The notes beneath the pieces were generated by a model. That model was not told the origin of the DNA, ran no database searches, and saw only the letters and a list, made by a program, of their open reading frames with translations. Below, one piece after another: positions 47,057 to 57,703 of a DNA stretch of 64,000 bases (within the stretch, counting starts at the first letter, position 1; every line of letters starts with the position of its first letter). Origin of the DNA: Acanthococcus lagerstroemiae (lineage: Eukaryota > Arthropoda > Insecta > Hemiptera > Eriococcidae); the NCBI GenBank assembly GCA_031841125.1, contig CM063106.1, positions 39,490,001-39,554,000 on the forward strand, written 5' to 3'. A program made the position numbers and the translations under genes.

Positions 47057-47235
47057 GACAGAATATTGTCAAGACAGATTTGAGTGCTGCTAAAATACGA
47101 CAGAATATTGCCAGGATGTGACAGGGCGCTGCTAAATGGTGACACAACACTACCAGAACGTGACAGCATTGCCAAATCTGACACAGTATCGTCAGAATCT
47201 GACGAAGTCTCTGACAGGTTGTTGATAGAATATGG
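47057..47235. repeat. Degenerate TGACAG/GCTGCTAAA repeat
   Basis: The words GACAGAATATTG, TGACAGGGCGCTGCTAAA, TGACAGCATTGCCAAA and CTGACACAGTATCGTCAG follow at 20-28-base steps. The MITE at 46714 inserted into this tract or at its edge (the left flank also reads TGCGACAGAAT). Confidence 0.5.
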
Positions 47236-47239
47236 CAAA

Positions 47240-48825
47240 TACTGGCAATCGTACCACTGCATTGACAGATTCTCCGTCGTATGTCTGTCGCGTTGTGTCA
47301 CGTAAAATCGCACGGCTGTGCTCGATTCTGATCTTGGTTCTCATGCTGACATTTTGGGACAGATCTGCTAACAGGATTAGCATCATCTGGCATCTGTCAA
47401 TTTTCCGCAGCGGGCCTATTCTCCACGGCAAGTCAAACTAGCCACCTCTCAGAAGTGTAATTTCAATTTTAGGAGCTGAAATCCAGGTCTACTCAAAAAT
47501 ACATAGTAATGTTTGAAATCAACGACTCAAAACCTTTATTTGGAAAGCTTGAAGTTAAGACACTGTCGCCAATTTGAAGCATAAAATGTTCATTTTAGGA
47601 CCTAGACTGGGTATCGATCAAATATCTTCATCTGATTTATGTGTCGGAATCAGTGAAGCAAAAACTGTTGTTCGATTTCTCTTCTCTAGAAAGAGAAAAG
47701 ATGGTTGACCCTACCTCCGGTTAGGGACTAAATGGACTTTTTTGATTCTTCAAGGAACATGATTTTAGCATCTCAAGATCCTGGTTAGTTCCGTTCTCAG
47801 CTGCTTGTATTAAAAACGCACAGCGTACCGTTGAATAAGATTATTCCTGATTGTTCTGAAATTTTAATAATTCAATTCAATTTCCAACTCCTACCTCCTT
47901 CTCTATCCTAGTTATAGGTTTATCAGATTTGTCAGCGGCTCCTCCCGCTCATGATTCCTTTCCGCCTCCTATCCATATTGAACATTTTTCATGAGAACTT
48001 CCACTCCACTTAAGTTTGGTCAGAAACTAAAAAATTGACTTTTAATGCGCTTGACCACATTACTCTGCATTTTTTTTTTGGTTTCTCCTGTGCAGGCAAC
48101 CCGGCGCATTTCATTTCTATGTTGAAAAAATTATTTTTTTCCTTCTCATAAAACTTGAAACAAAGAAGACTGTAACCGAGGGAATTTCTTCTTTAATGTG
48201 AACTTTTTCATTAAACGTTCTTTCTTCGTATGCGGCCATTCGAAGTGTTCGGGCATTCGAATTCGAAATTTGGCGAATAAATTACGAGGGGAAAAACTTT
48301 CAAGACATTTCACCATCTTGGAGTAAATAATTTAGTTTTTCAGTTTATTTTCAGCGACTTGTGAATTCGACCCTAAAATGCATTTAAATTGTAATTAGGT
48401 ACCTCTTTTGTGTTTTTGTTAGCGTCGAACTTCAAAGACCACTGTTACAGTTAAATGATTTTTCTCTTTCTTTTGAAATAAATGAAAAGTTTCTCGTTCG
48501 CATTCTGCGGCCGAGCAGTTAACGCCTCGAAACAAACATTAATTAAATTTAACCGAAATCTCATTCCGCCCCTAATCAAGAAACCTTCAAAAATATTTCT
48601 AATTTTGCCTGTTTTATCTTTATTCTTGGCCAGGGCACCATATTTCGCAAACTGCGGGCAACATCCTCCCGGTGCCGGAGCCGGCTGAAAAACCCATCTT
48701 TCGTCAACGAATTTTCGGAAACCACGTCATAATTATTTCTTATTATAACGAACGGATGTTGAAAAACTTCTGTATAAACTTTCTTAAAAAGTTTCAAAAT
48801 ATAAATTATCATAGCGCGGTAATTG
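47240..48825. other. No gene recognised
   Basis: AT-rich with scattered short frames; no transposon ends or exon signals that hold together. Confidence 0.4.
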
Positions 48826-48829
48826 ATAG

Positions 48830-49018
48830 TGAGATGGAGTTTTCCGGACGGCGAGTACGAAAAGGAAATAGAATGCCACCCGTGTCACGGGAAGGCTGTG
48901 GAATCGCTATTCTATCGGGGTGGTTTCGATATCAATAAAAGCGATATCGGAAATGAAAGGTGTCGCACGTATTGTAAATTCTACGCGGGTGTGCGAGCCG
49001 GGCAACCTATCGAAGGTA
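48830..49018 (+). CDS. Candidate exon of an unknown cysteine-containing protein
   Basis: GC-richer island open for about 63 codons: WSFPDGEYEKEIECHPCHGK, AVESLFYRGGFDIN, GNERCRTYCKFYAGVRAGQ, PIEG, followed by GGTAATCC as a weak donor. An acceptor could be TTGATAG or GTGAG at 48828-48833. The four cysteines and lack of stops look like real coding sequence, but no family is recognised and no partner exon was found. Confidence 0.3.
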
Positions 49019-49019
49019 A

Positions 49020-49800
49020 TCCGGGCGACTGATGCTTTTCCGGTCAGCCTTACTTAAATTCGAGTCAACTTCCATTTAGGGAAGAATTCGTGAACAGATG
49101 TTGCGCCGTAAAATTCCCTTCTTCCTTTGCCTTTCAAATGACCTCGCGATCATTTAAACTCGGTGAGGAAGCGCTGTTACAACACGAACACGAGACATTA
49201 AGGCGAAGTATGCGCCAAACTTTGAATAAAACTGCCACTTGGAATATCATTTTCCGAAGATTAAAACTAATTCATCGGAAAAATTTCTTATTCACTTAAA
49301 GGTGGGATGATAATCGGCTGTCATAACTGTGTGCACTCTGTTTTCATGCGAATGCCAGAAATTTAAGAGTGAAAATGCGTACGCAACCGGAAATAAAAAA
49401 GTGTATTAGTGGCGCAAGCCTTTCTCCTCAGACGTACAGCAAAGTTGAAAATTCAGGAATCCATCGCCAGGCCTGTTGCGTGACTGCTTCTATCGAGGGA
49501 TAACTTCGGACAAAGTCGCAAATTTCTCTCCCCGAAAAAACGAACAGCCAAAACGAGCCCAAAAGAACGTTTTAGCCCTTTTGTTAGAGGAGGGAAAACC
49601 ATCGCGTCAGGGAACGAAGCCTCTCCTCTTCAAAAGAGGAGACTGACTGCTGAGTGCAGTTGTAAAGTTACTTGGAGCTGAGAAGTCAAATTTGGAATTA
49701 AATTCAGTCAATTACGAAAGCGAACAATGATTCACATACTCGATAATTCGTCTAGATATCATTTTACACCGACTTCATTCAATTTAATTTTACTCTTGCC
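49020..49800. other. No gene recognised
   Basis: A short frame at 49090-49299 without motifs. The hairpin-like AGGAGGGAAAACC / CTCCTCTTCAAAAGAGGAG stretch at 49590-49645 is the only structure seen. Confidence 0.4.
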
Positions 49801-50367
49801 ACCATATTGTTATCAGAGTTGGGCAATTTTTATTCGAGTGACGAATAATTTATTCGTTATTCGTTATTGGTGTTGGTAGATATCGATGTTGGGCATTATT
49901 CGAATAAAATTTCATTCGGATAATATTCGCGAATAAAAAGTTATTCGTTATTCATTATTTGTCACTAGCATTATTCGAATGCAATCAGAGTTGGGCATTA
50001 TTCGAATAAAATTTCATTCGAATAATATTTGCGAATAAAAAGTTATCCTTCCTTATTTGTCACTACCGAACGCTATGCTGCACTTGATACTATGTACAAA
50101 AGAAATAGATTTTCTTATCAGACAAGTCCGTTTTATTCGTGACACACGTTACTATCTCTTATCTCACTATCTGTAGTCATTCTTACTCATTTTCGTGTCG
50201 GTGCATGTTTGGTAAAAAGCGCTGCAATTAATGGGTAGTTTAAAGGAAGAATATCTACCAACCCCAATAACGAATAACGAATAAATTATTCGTCACTCGG
50301 GCAGGTACGAATGACGAATACTTCATTCGTTATTCGTCACTCGAATAAAAACTGCCCAATTCTGGTA

Positions 50368-52239
50368 GCTGGGTAATTCTAAAAAAAAAAAGCAATTTTT
50401 ACAGAGTAAAATTTTTCATTCAAAAAGTTTCTGTTTGGGGAAATTTGAAGGTGGAATTTATTGTTCGTGTGTCCCACAAGACATAAACACCCTTCTGCTC
50501 AATTCATGTTGACCAGGGGAGGGGGCAGAGCATATAAAAATATTATCTATCCACGGCATGAGAACAACTTCTCATGCCGTGGCTATTCTCCAATGCCGTG
50601 GCTCAGTAAAAATGAGCCACAGCATTGGAAATTCTTATGCCGTGGCCAGATGTTATTCAACTTCAAACCTTCAACATGAAGAGAAGATATATTATGCTGT
50701 TGTATTTAACCTGTTGGAGAACAATGACCAACGTTTATTAGGTAAGTATTGAATGGTGGGGACTAGTTGAAAAATTATACTTATTATAGGTATTACAATT
50801 TATATGTTTCATTCCAGGTTTAAATTGTGTTAAAAACTTACCCACTTATCTCAGTGCAAAAATTATGTGGAGAACCATGTTTTAGGAGTAAGGTACCAGA
50901 CTGCAGTTGAATCTCATACAAAGGAAGGTAATGAAACAGTCACAATATTTTGAAAAATCTTGTTAAGTTGATTTTGAAATGAGATTAGGACAGTACTCAT
51001 TAATCAAACAAAAAATTAACACAGAGAAATAGCCTTAGACTTATTCTGACTAAAAATTTAGGACCACTTTCATAAAATCACGGACTTTCTCACTTAAAAT
51101 TACTAAATAAATCTTTGATATTTACGACTAGTAGACAAAATTATTATATTTAAACAAAAACTCAAAGAACAAACTTGTAAAAATATCAAAATACTCTCTA
51201 AGCAAGATGAGACACTTTTGCATGAAATGAAATGTTTCTCTTAATATTATTTAGTTAATACTTAACATAAAATTTTGGATAAGACTCGTTTACATACATT
51301 GGATCATTTTTGATACCTAGCAGTCGCTTCCTCTCGGCAATTTTCTTTCGCTTCAATCGTTCTTTATGGGAAAGGGCCACTGATAAACAAATGTAAGCAG
51401 GTTTAAATGTACAAGTACATACATTTCACTTTCAAAATCTCATGTCGTGATTATCACTTTCCAATGCCGTGGTCAATGGAAGCAGCTTATGCCACGACAT
51501 AAGAGACAAAAAGCAAGACACGACATTGGAAAATTTTCAATAATTCTATTTTTCTACAGCCTTAAAGTATTTTCGAAGCTACTTTTCAATCTTAATTTAA
51601 TCACTCTTGTTTCAGGTGAAAATCCTATCATTTTGGCGGAGAACGAACAGCCACGCCATCGGATACCAAAAATAGTACACAACACTAATTTCACTGATTT
51701 ATTATTACACAATCGATAAGGCGTACAGTATCCAAGATCTAAGATGCGGATCATGTTATCACTATTCAAACGAAGCCATTCAGCTTCGCAGCCGCATGAA
51801 ACATGTAAACAGTGTGCCAGAAGAAGCAACTTAAAAAATGGCCACGGCATAGGAACAAAAACCCAGTTACACAACTAAAAGCTCTCCTCTGGGTCACATA
51901 GAAAACTTTTTGTCCATTTTGTAGGTGTCTGTCTTTGCTTTAACCCTTTCAATAATATTGATATTGATGTCCCGTGAAATAATGCCTAATTAACATCATT
52001 ATGGAGACTTTTATAAAATAAGGACTAGTGAGTTACAGCCACGGCATTGGAGATTTCGAGGATTCTGAAGGATTTTTTGAAATTAGGAGAGGGGGCATAT
52101 TATTTCTAATTATTGAAAAAAGTGAGGGACACGTTGCTCTACAACACAGTAAAAAAAAAAAAAAATTGGAAAACGTGTTTAGTTGTTGAGAATTGCATTG
52201 GTACCTGAAAATTGCTCTTTTTTTAAAGAATTACCCAGC
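50368..52239. mobile_element. Element X, copy 1, complete with inverted ends
   Basis: Ends GCTGGGTAATTCT and AGAATTACCCAGC are a perfect 13-bp inverted repeat extending into A-rich/T-rich GCAATTTTT text. The flank is TA on both sides. Read otherwise, a 4-bp AGCT duplication brackets GGGTAATTCT. The interior has about ten CCACGGCATTGG-type words in both orientations (50551, 50591, 50617, 50636, 51461, 51842, 52039 and weaker ones) and two exon-like frames. The superfamily is not clear; Tc1/mariner-type TA targeting is one option. Confidence 0.75.
50660..51719 (+). pseudogene. Spliced small reading frame of element X
   Basis: First part ends HEEKIYYAVVFNLLENNDQR then LLG at 50741 before GTAAGT. 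The second part starts at 51616 after CTTGTTTCAG, completes the Gly codon in phase, and reads ENPIILAENEQPRHRIPKI, VHNTNFTDLLLHNR, TAA at 51717-51719. The second exon is kept in copy 2. No upstream start is certain. The text resembles the variable N-terminal part of some DDE transposases, but that is only an impression. Confidence 0.4.
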
Positions 52240-52764
52240 TATATTCTTCCTTTAAACTACCCATTAATTGCAGTGCTTTTTACTAAGCATGCACCGACAC
52301 GAAAATGAGTAAGAATGACTACAGATAGTGAGATAAGAGATAGTAACGTGTGTCACGAATAAAACGGGTTTATCTGATAAGAAAATCTATTATTTCTTTT
52401 GTACATAGTATCAAGTGTAGCATAGTGTTCGGTAGTGACAAATAAAGAATGATAGATAATTTTTTATTCGCGAATATTATTCGAATGAAATTTTATTCGA
52501 ATAATGCCCAACTCTGATTGTATTCGAATAATGCTTGTGACAAATAATGAATAACGAATAATTTTTTATTCGCGAATATTATCCGAATGAAATTTTATTC
52601 AAATAATGCCAAACACTGGTTGTTATTTTATATTTTTATTTTAACAACATATCTTGGTGTTTATTTCACAGTACTCTGTTGGTTATCCGAACGGACGAGA
52701 TGGGCGCGGTGCGTTTAAGACTACATCAGCATTTGCAAAGTAGTGCGACGCCTTGCACCACGAC

Positions 52765-53625
52765 TAGTGAGTCTCTCCCATCCGTCCTCTAGGTTGACGC
52801 ACACATCGCCCAGCTTTCAGCAAGCGCCTCCCCTTTCCTTTTTCGAAATTCTTTATCATGGGTGCTTCTTCTCCACTTCGTTCCTAGAGTTTTGTCGAGC
52901 TCATCCCTCCAGCGGGTAATTGGTCTCCCTCTTCCCCTCCAGTAATTATGCGGGGTCCACCCTTTCACCTTCTTCTCCCATCTGTCATCGTCTTTCCAAA
53001 TGTGACCTGCGTATTTCCATTTGTGGCTCTTAACTATCTCCCCTATATGTCCCGCAGTTTTATTTTAGCCCTAATTTCCGAAATCTCAACCCTATCTCCT
53101 TGCTTAATGTTCAGCATACTGCGTTCCATACGGTTTGTGTAGTACGCAGTCGGCTTACACTACCCTTGGTTGGCGCCCAAGTTTGGACCCCGTATGATAA
53201 CACCGGTTATATGCAGCTCTGTCTAGCCTCCGCTTTGGTCTTCTCTGGAAGTATACTTTTGAAGTTTAGCTTCCAGTAATTGCTTCACCCGCTCTTAAAC
53301 TTGCTGGACAGCTCTTTGTCATTGGTGTTTTGAAAGGATATTGTTTGGCCGAGATGTCTTGTTTCGTGCTCCCATACGATCTTTTCGTTTGTTATTATGA
53401 CAGGTTCCTCTCGGACGTCTTTTTGGTATTGACCTCAAGACCAGCCGCCTTGCAAGCAATTATTAATTCTTCTGTTATATCTACCAGGTGTTTCGAATTG
53501 TCTGCTATCAGGGAAAAATCATCCACGAATCTCAAGTTGCTCAGAAATTCGCTGTCGATTTTCAGTCCCTTATTACTCCACTCGAATGCTTTTTGTATTA
53601 TTCGACACGGTTAATCGCGAATATT
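52765..53625 (-). mobile_element. RTE-clade LINE, 3' part, antisense
   Basis: Minus-strand text gives WSNKGLKIDSEFLSNLRFVD, DFSLIADNSKHLVDI (RT motif 5) near 53540. It ends with the RTE tail RGRPITRWRDELDKTLGTKW near 52900 and a final AESWAM. Many stops. It runs head to head against the + strand RTE that follows. Confidence 0.8.
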
Positions 53626-53887
53626 TATGGGGGGGGGGGATAAACGTGAAAATAATAAGGATATTGAATAATATGTATAAAAATCCAAGACTTACACGAG
53701 GCTGGATAGAATGGGAGAAGAATTTAGTGTGAATAGGGGGAGGGTAAGACAAGGAGATCCACTCTCCCCTAATCTATTCAATAGTATACTTGAAGAAGTA
53801 CTTAGGAAAATGGATTGGGAGAGGAAAAGATAGAGGGTCGATGTTGAGTACGTAAGCAACTTGAGATTTGTGGATGATGTAGTAATC
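53626..53887 (+). mobile_element. RTE LINE (second, + strand), RT piece 1
   Basis: Reads RVRQGDPLSPNLFNSILEEV, then SNLRFVDDVVI, where the Helitron begins. The motif-5 residues are VDD instead of ADD. Frame jumps separate motifs 4 and 5. It continues at 55369. Confidence 0.8.
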
Positions 53888-54088
53888 TCTCTATATACTA
53901 AAAAAGTAAAATCCGTCACCGCCGCCATCGCCGCCTCCGGGAAAAGAAACAAACTGCGGGTTGCCTACCTGAAAATTAGAAAAATTGCGCAGGCAGATCA
54001 GCTACTTTCAAGGACATAATCTGTTCTAACGTAAAAGATCTCCAAGTTTTAAGACATAACTGACATAATAAGAAATAAAAAGACATAT

Positions 54089-54170
54089 CTCTCTATATAC
54101 TAAAAAAGTAAAATCCGCCGCCGCCATTGCCACCACCACCACCGGGAGAAAAAAACCCACTGTGGGTGGC
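54089..54170. repeat. Second Helitron 5' end
   Basis: TCTCTCTATATACTAAAA and AAGTAAAATCCG with a following GCCGCC(A)-rich stretch repeat the first 60 bases of the Helitron, 200 bases downstream in direct orientation, again after an A. Suggests a tandem or nested Helitron. Confidence 0.8.
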
Positions 54171-54289
54171 CTCCCTGCCCCTTAATTGCTTATTTCTCCA
54201 GGGGTAGCCTACCCTCGGGAGGGTTCACCACCTGCAGATTGACTACCCTGCCCCACTAATTGCTCATTTTCCCAAGGGTAGCCTATCCC

Positions 54290-55210
54290 TAGTAGGAGGT
54301 GGTTTATGGTGGAGGGAGCTCCAGTATGGGAGGAGATCCATAGAGGGCGTGGACTCAGGAGGGAGATAAAGGTCCCGGGTGGTGGAGAGGAGGTCATGGT
54401 GAGTAAGAGGTCCTGATGAAGGAGGAAGTCCTGGGTGAAAGAGGGACCGGGGAGGGAGATGAAAGCCGTGGTGCGGGAGGGGCTAGTGGCGGGAGTCTGA
54501 AGGGGAAGGGTGGTCATGGTGGTGGGAGCTCCTGAGTGAAGGACCAGGGGATCTTTGAGGGAGTTGAAACAAAGAATCCGCAGAGAAGGAGCAGTGGAAG
54601 GGGAAGCCTGTAGTGAGAGATTAAGACCGCAGTTGGGGAGGGCATGGTAATTGGTGAAGAGGTCTTGGTGGGGCTTGGTACGTGAACGGAAATGAAGACC
54701 ATAGTGGTACTGGGGGTGGTCGGGGGACGTAGACTCAATGGGGGAGGGCAATCGGAGTGGAAGAGGGTGATTGGGGGAGACTAGGTGGAGGACTGGGTGA
54801 CGATCGGAGGGATGAACAGAGGGTGCCATGTGGGGGAGAAGCTGTGGACGGAGAAAGTCATGGAGCGAGGGAGAGGTTTATGAAGAGATTAGGGCCCAGG
54901 TGGTGGAGGTCGGTTGTGCTGGTCGATGATTGTAGAGGTGAGAAGGAAGTCCAAGGGAGAGGGAAGGGTATGCCGGGGGAGATACTGCAGAGGTAAAAGA
55001 CAATGGAGTGGGCATTGAAGCTTCTGGTAAATTATGGCCGTTGTGGGGGAGGAGTTTGTGGCTGAGAAGGGCTGCGACTGTTGAAGTATGACCGTGAAGG
55101 TGGAGAGCGACCATGGTGAACGAGGGGTCGTGGTGGAGGAGGAGGCTCGTGATGAAGAAAGGATGAAGGAGGGTTCATGGTGGAAGATTGAGGGCCGCTG
55201 ATAGAGGGAG
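54290..55210. repeat. Purine-rich degenerate repeats inside the Helitron
   Basis: The + strand is GA-rich with recurring words GGTCATGGTG, GGGAG, AAGTCC and TGGTGGAGG at 20-40-base steps. This gives long Pro/Ser/His-rich frames on the minus strand (54209-54829 and 54889-55611). I read these as a by-product of the base bias, not as genes. Confidence 0.65.
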
Positions 55211-55368
55211 AGCAAAAAAAAGCCCAAAGCAAACCTCAACTCAGGAACAAAAGTTTTAGACCAAACACTGAGGACTGTGATGGTCGGATGAGGCGCGAAG
55301 CGCCGAGCAAGGCCGACACGAGCAAAGTGAGTGACGGTCGGGGGTTGAAGCCCCCTACTATTTGCCAA

Positions 55369-55915
55369 TTCACCGAGAGAGTTAAAGGAAAGGGAAGAAG
55401 AATTTATTGCCAAGAGTGGAAAAACGGATCTAATTCTAAACGGAGCAAAATCCAAAGTGCTGAAAAAAAAGAAAATAGAAAAATTCGAAATAAGCGGGGT
55501 AGAAATTGAGGGGGTAGAGGAAGTGCAATATTCGGGGCAATTTGAGAAGAAGGGTACAAAAAATGTGGAAAAACCTTTGGGCATGAAAGAAAATTTTATA
55601 AGGAAGGACATGAATTTACCTAAAAACCAAAGTATGGGAGAGTTGTACTTTGTCGGTGCTCATATACAACTCCCAAACATGGGCTTTAACAAAAGCTAAT
55701 ATAAGAAAACTACAAACTACTCAAAAAGCAATGGAGAGAAGTATTTTAGGCATAACGGAAAAGGATAGAATTGAGAATAAAAAGATAAGAACGGTAACAA
55801 AAGCAAAAAACATAGGGAAGGTAATCAAACAACAAAAATGGAAGTATGCGGGTCGTATCTTGAGACAAGAAGGGAGGTGGACAATAGAAGCTGAACTGGT
55901 TCTACGCATTCAATC
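55369..55915 (+). mobile_element. RTE LINE, piece 2 (after the Helitron)
   Basis: Resumes with FANSPRELKEREEEFIAKSG, the continuation of DDVVI of piece 1 to within one base. Later come LIYNSQTWALTKANIRKLQ, TTQKAMERSILGITEKDRI and QKWKYAGRILRQEGRW, the RTE tail. Frameshifts lie near 55640. Confidence 0.85.
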
Positions 55916-56620
55916 AACATAAGAATGTTGATCTCGATCAACTGAGCGCAGCTATCAGTCAGTGAACTCAACCCAAACGTTTGATACAAACACGGTTTTA
56001 GCTCAATTATACTTAATAGTATGACGTCATAGTAACAAGAGTGTATCATAGATCATACCCTAATTGAAAAACACGGTTAGAGACGGCAATCGCGCAGCAA
56101 AGATAAAGATCAATGAGCACATGGCTGGAAAAATGTCGGGGGGGGGTGGTAACGCTTAGTGCAAATACGGTTTTCGTTCAAGTATGCTCAGGTCAGTAAT
56201 ATGACGTCATAGTAACAAGAGTGTATCATACCCTAATGGAAATTTTTATTAACAACACGGCGGCAAACTGCAGTTGCGCAGCTCAGATCAAGAACAATGA
56301 GCACATGGCTGGAAGACTGTCGGGTAAAGCGTCGAGCGTGTCGGGGGGGGGGGGTGAGGTTACAGTTTTCGTTCAAGTATACCCATGGCTGTAGGATGTC
56401 AAATTTTTAAGCATTGCAAATTAATCGGCGCGCAGTGAAGATGAAGATCAATAAGCACATGGCTAGAAGGAAAAATAATAATTTCCATGGAAATGTGGAC
56501 CACGGAACTGAAACAATGAAAAGCTAAATCATACTGACTAACTTTACGCAACACGCACAACTGAACTGAACTGTGAACTGAACTGGAATCAAGTTCCGGA
56601 AGGCCAACCAATAGACATAT
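55916..56620. repeat. Tandem repeat block of about 150-185-bp units, 3 copies, splitting the RTE tail
   Basis: Each unit carries ATACGGTTTTCGTTCAAGTAT-type text, ATGACGTCATAGTAACAAGA (exact at 56021 and 56201), GATCAATGAGCACATGGCTG (near 56109, 56294, 56447) and a poly-G. It separates RTE pieces 2 and 3. The palindrome TGACGTCA is a CREB-type site; functional meaning unproven. Confidence 0.75.
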
Positions 56621-56624
56621 ATCC

Positions 56625-56900
56625 ATGTTAAAAAAGTAGAGGCTCGGGTGCCGTACAACGAGAAAAGGCATAAAGGTAGGCCGCTGATGCGTTGGCGGGA
56701 TGAATCTAGGAGGGAAATGGGCCCAAAGTGGAGGAGAGTAACCGCCAACAAAGTCGAATCGAAAATACGCGGGGAGGCATATGCCTTAAAATGGGCTAAT
56801 GACAGCGATGGGGAGGAGACTCCCCCCAGTTCACTGCCATAGTCGCACTGTAAGTAGTATAAGGTAAAACTGTCATCGCTGAAATAAATAAATAAATAAA
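56625..56900 (+). mobile_element. RTE LINE, piece 3 and 3' end
   Basis: Reads KGRPLMRWRDESRREMGPKW, RGEAYALKWAND and a stop, the C-terminus of RTE proteins. It is followed by AAATAAATAAATAAAT at 56882-56900, the short tandem-repeat tail typical of RTE instead of poly(A). Confidence 0.85.
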
Positions 56901-56904
56901 TTAC

Positions 56905-57165
56905 TCCCCTTAAGCCGTCACATAGCCTCTTCCAACACACAGTTACATAAATTTGGAAAGAGGAGATCATCCTGGCAAACCCCTGTATCCACTCTGAACT
57001 CTCTACCTTCCCCATCAGTTTCGACATACGTTGTTGCTCTCTCGTAGATATTTTTAATAATTGTAATTGCTTTTTTGTTTCTGCCTTGGGCCAAGAGTGC
57101 CTGCCAGTGGTAATTATGTTTTATTGAGTCAAATACTTTTGATAAGTTTTTAGCAGCACGTAGGT
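56905..57165 (-). mobile_element. RTE LINE RT fragment, antisense
   Basis: Minus-strand KNLSKVFDSIKHNYHWQALL, IIKNIYERATTYVETDGEG, VDTGVCQDDLLFPNLCN: RT motifs 3-4 with the usual KAFDS as KVFDS and RQGD as CQDD. Another copy, degenerate, directly adjoining the + strand RTE tail. Confidence 0.75.
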
Positions 57166-57169
57166 TTCG

Positions 57170-57695
57170 GCAGAATTTAACATTTATGTGGCAGAAAAAA
57201 TGGCAGGTAAAATAAAACAGAATTTTTATTCGTCTACAATAGAATTTCATTTTTCTCGTATGGGAACACTGTTACAAATCGTCAGTTCACTGTTTATTTT
57301 TCCAATTTTACCCCAAATGTTTGTTTCAACAGCTCTGCTCAAGTCTTACTCAGGTGTTTTTGAGACCCGAGTAAGTTCCACCTTCTTATAGCTGGTACAG
57401 CATAAGGAAAAATTTGGCTCCATCACATGCTCTCCACCTCTGTCCGCTCTTCCCCAGAATAATAACCCAATCTTTCTCGCCCGTCTGCTCCTGATAGTGT
57501 GACTCTGGTCTGCAGTGGCGCACGGTGATTTTTCCTAGGAGGTAAGCGATAAGCGTAGAGGTGAAGTAAAAATCAGAATAAAAGTACCTATGAAACATGC
57601 TACTACAAAACGGCATTGATGAAATTATTCAAATTTGGTTGTATCCCTGTGTAGGGTCATTCCATAATATGCATTTATTCTTTTCCGTGACGAAT
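57170..57695. other. No recognised feature
   Basis: Short frames only; about 37% GC. Confidence 0.4.
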
Positions 57696-57703
57696 AATAG
57701 ACA

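Larger units (their letters stand above)
49814..52618. mobile_element. hAT-like fold-back element interrupted by element X
   Basis: Outer ends CAGAGTTGGGCA and TGCCAAACACTG; flanks ATTGTTAT (49806-49813) and GTTGTTAT (52619-52626), 7 of 8 alike. Bases 49880-50256 recur inverted at 52241-52618 (ATTCGAATAA words, AGTAAGAATGACTACAGATA, CCATTAATTGCAG). A further inverted pair is 49814-49880 with 50253-50364. Element X (50368-52239) sits between. No hAT transposase seen. Confidence 0.82.
53888..55368. mobile_element. Helitron (non-autonomous), inserted in the RTE RT
   Basis: Starts TCTCTCTATATACTAAAA after an A. Ends in a GC hairpin GGGGGTTGAAGCCCCC followed by TACTA and then T, the Helitron 3' signature. 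No terminal inverted repeat and no target duplication, as expected. A second 5' end of the same type begins at 54089. No Rep/helicase motif is visible. The interior is the purine-rich repeat at 54290-55210. Confidence 0.85.

Noticed and set aside
54209..55611. 206- and 240-codon minus-strand frames as genes
   Set aside because: They lie in purine-rich repeats inside the Helitron; the peptides are low-complexity and the overlapping frames are open too.
55916..56620. CRISPR-like array
   Set aside because: Repeats are 150-185 bp, without uniform spacers; the host is eukaryotic.
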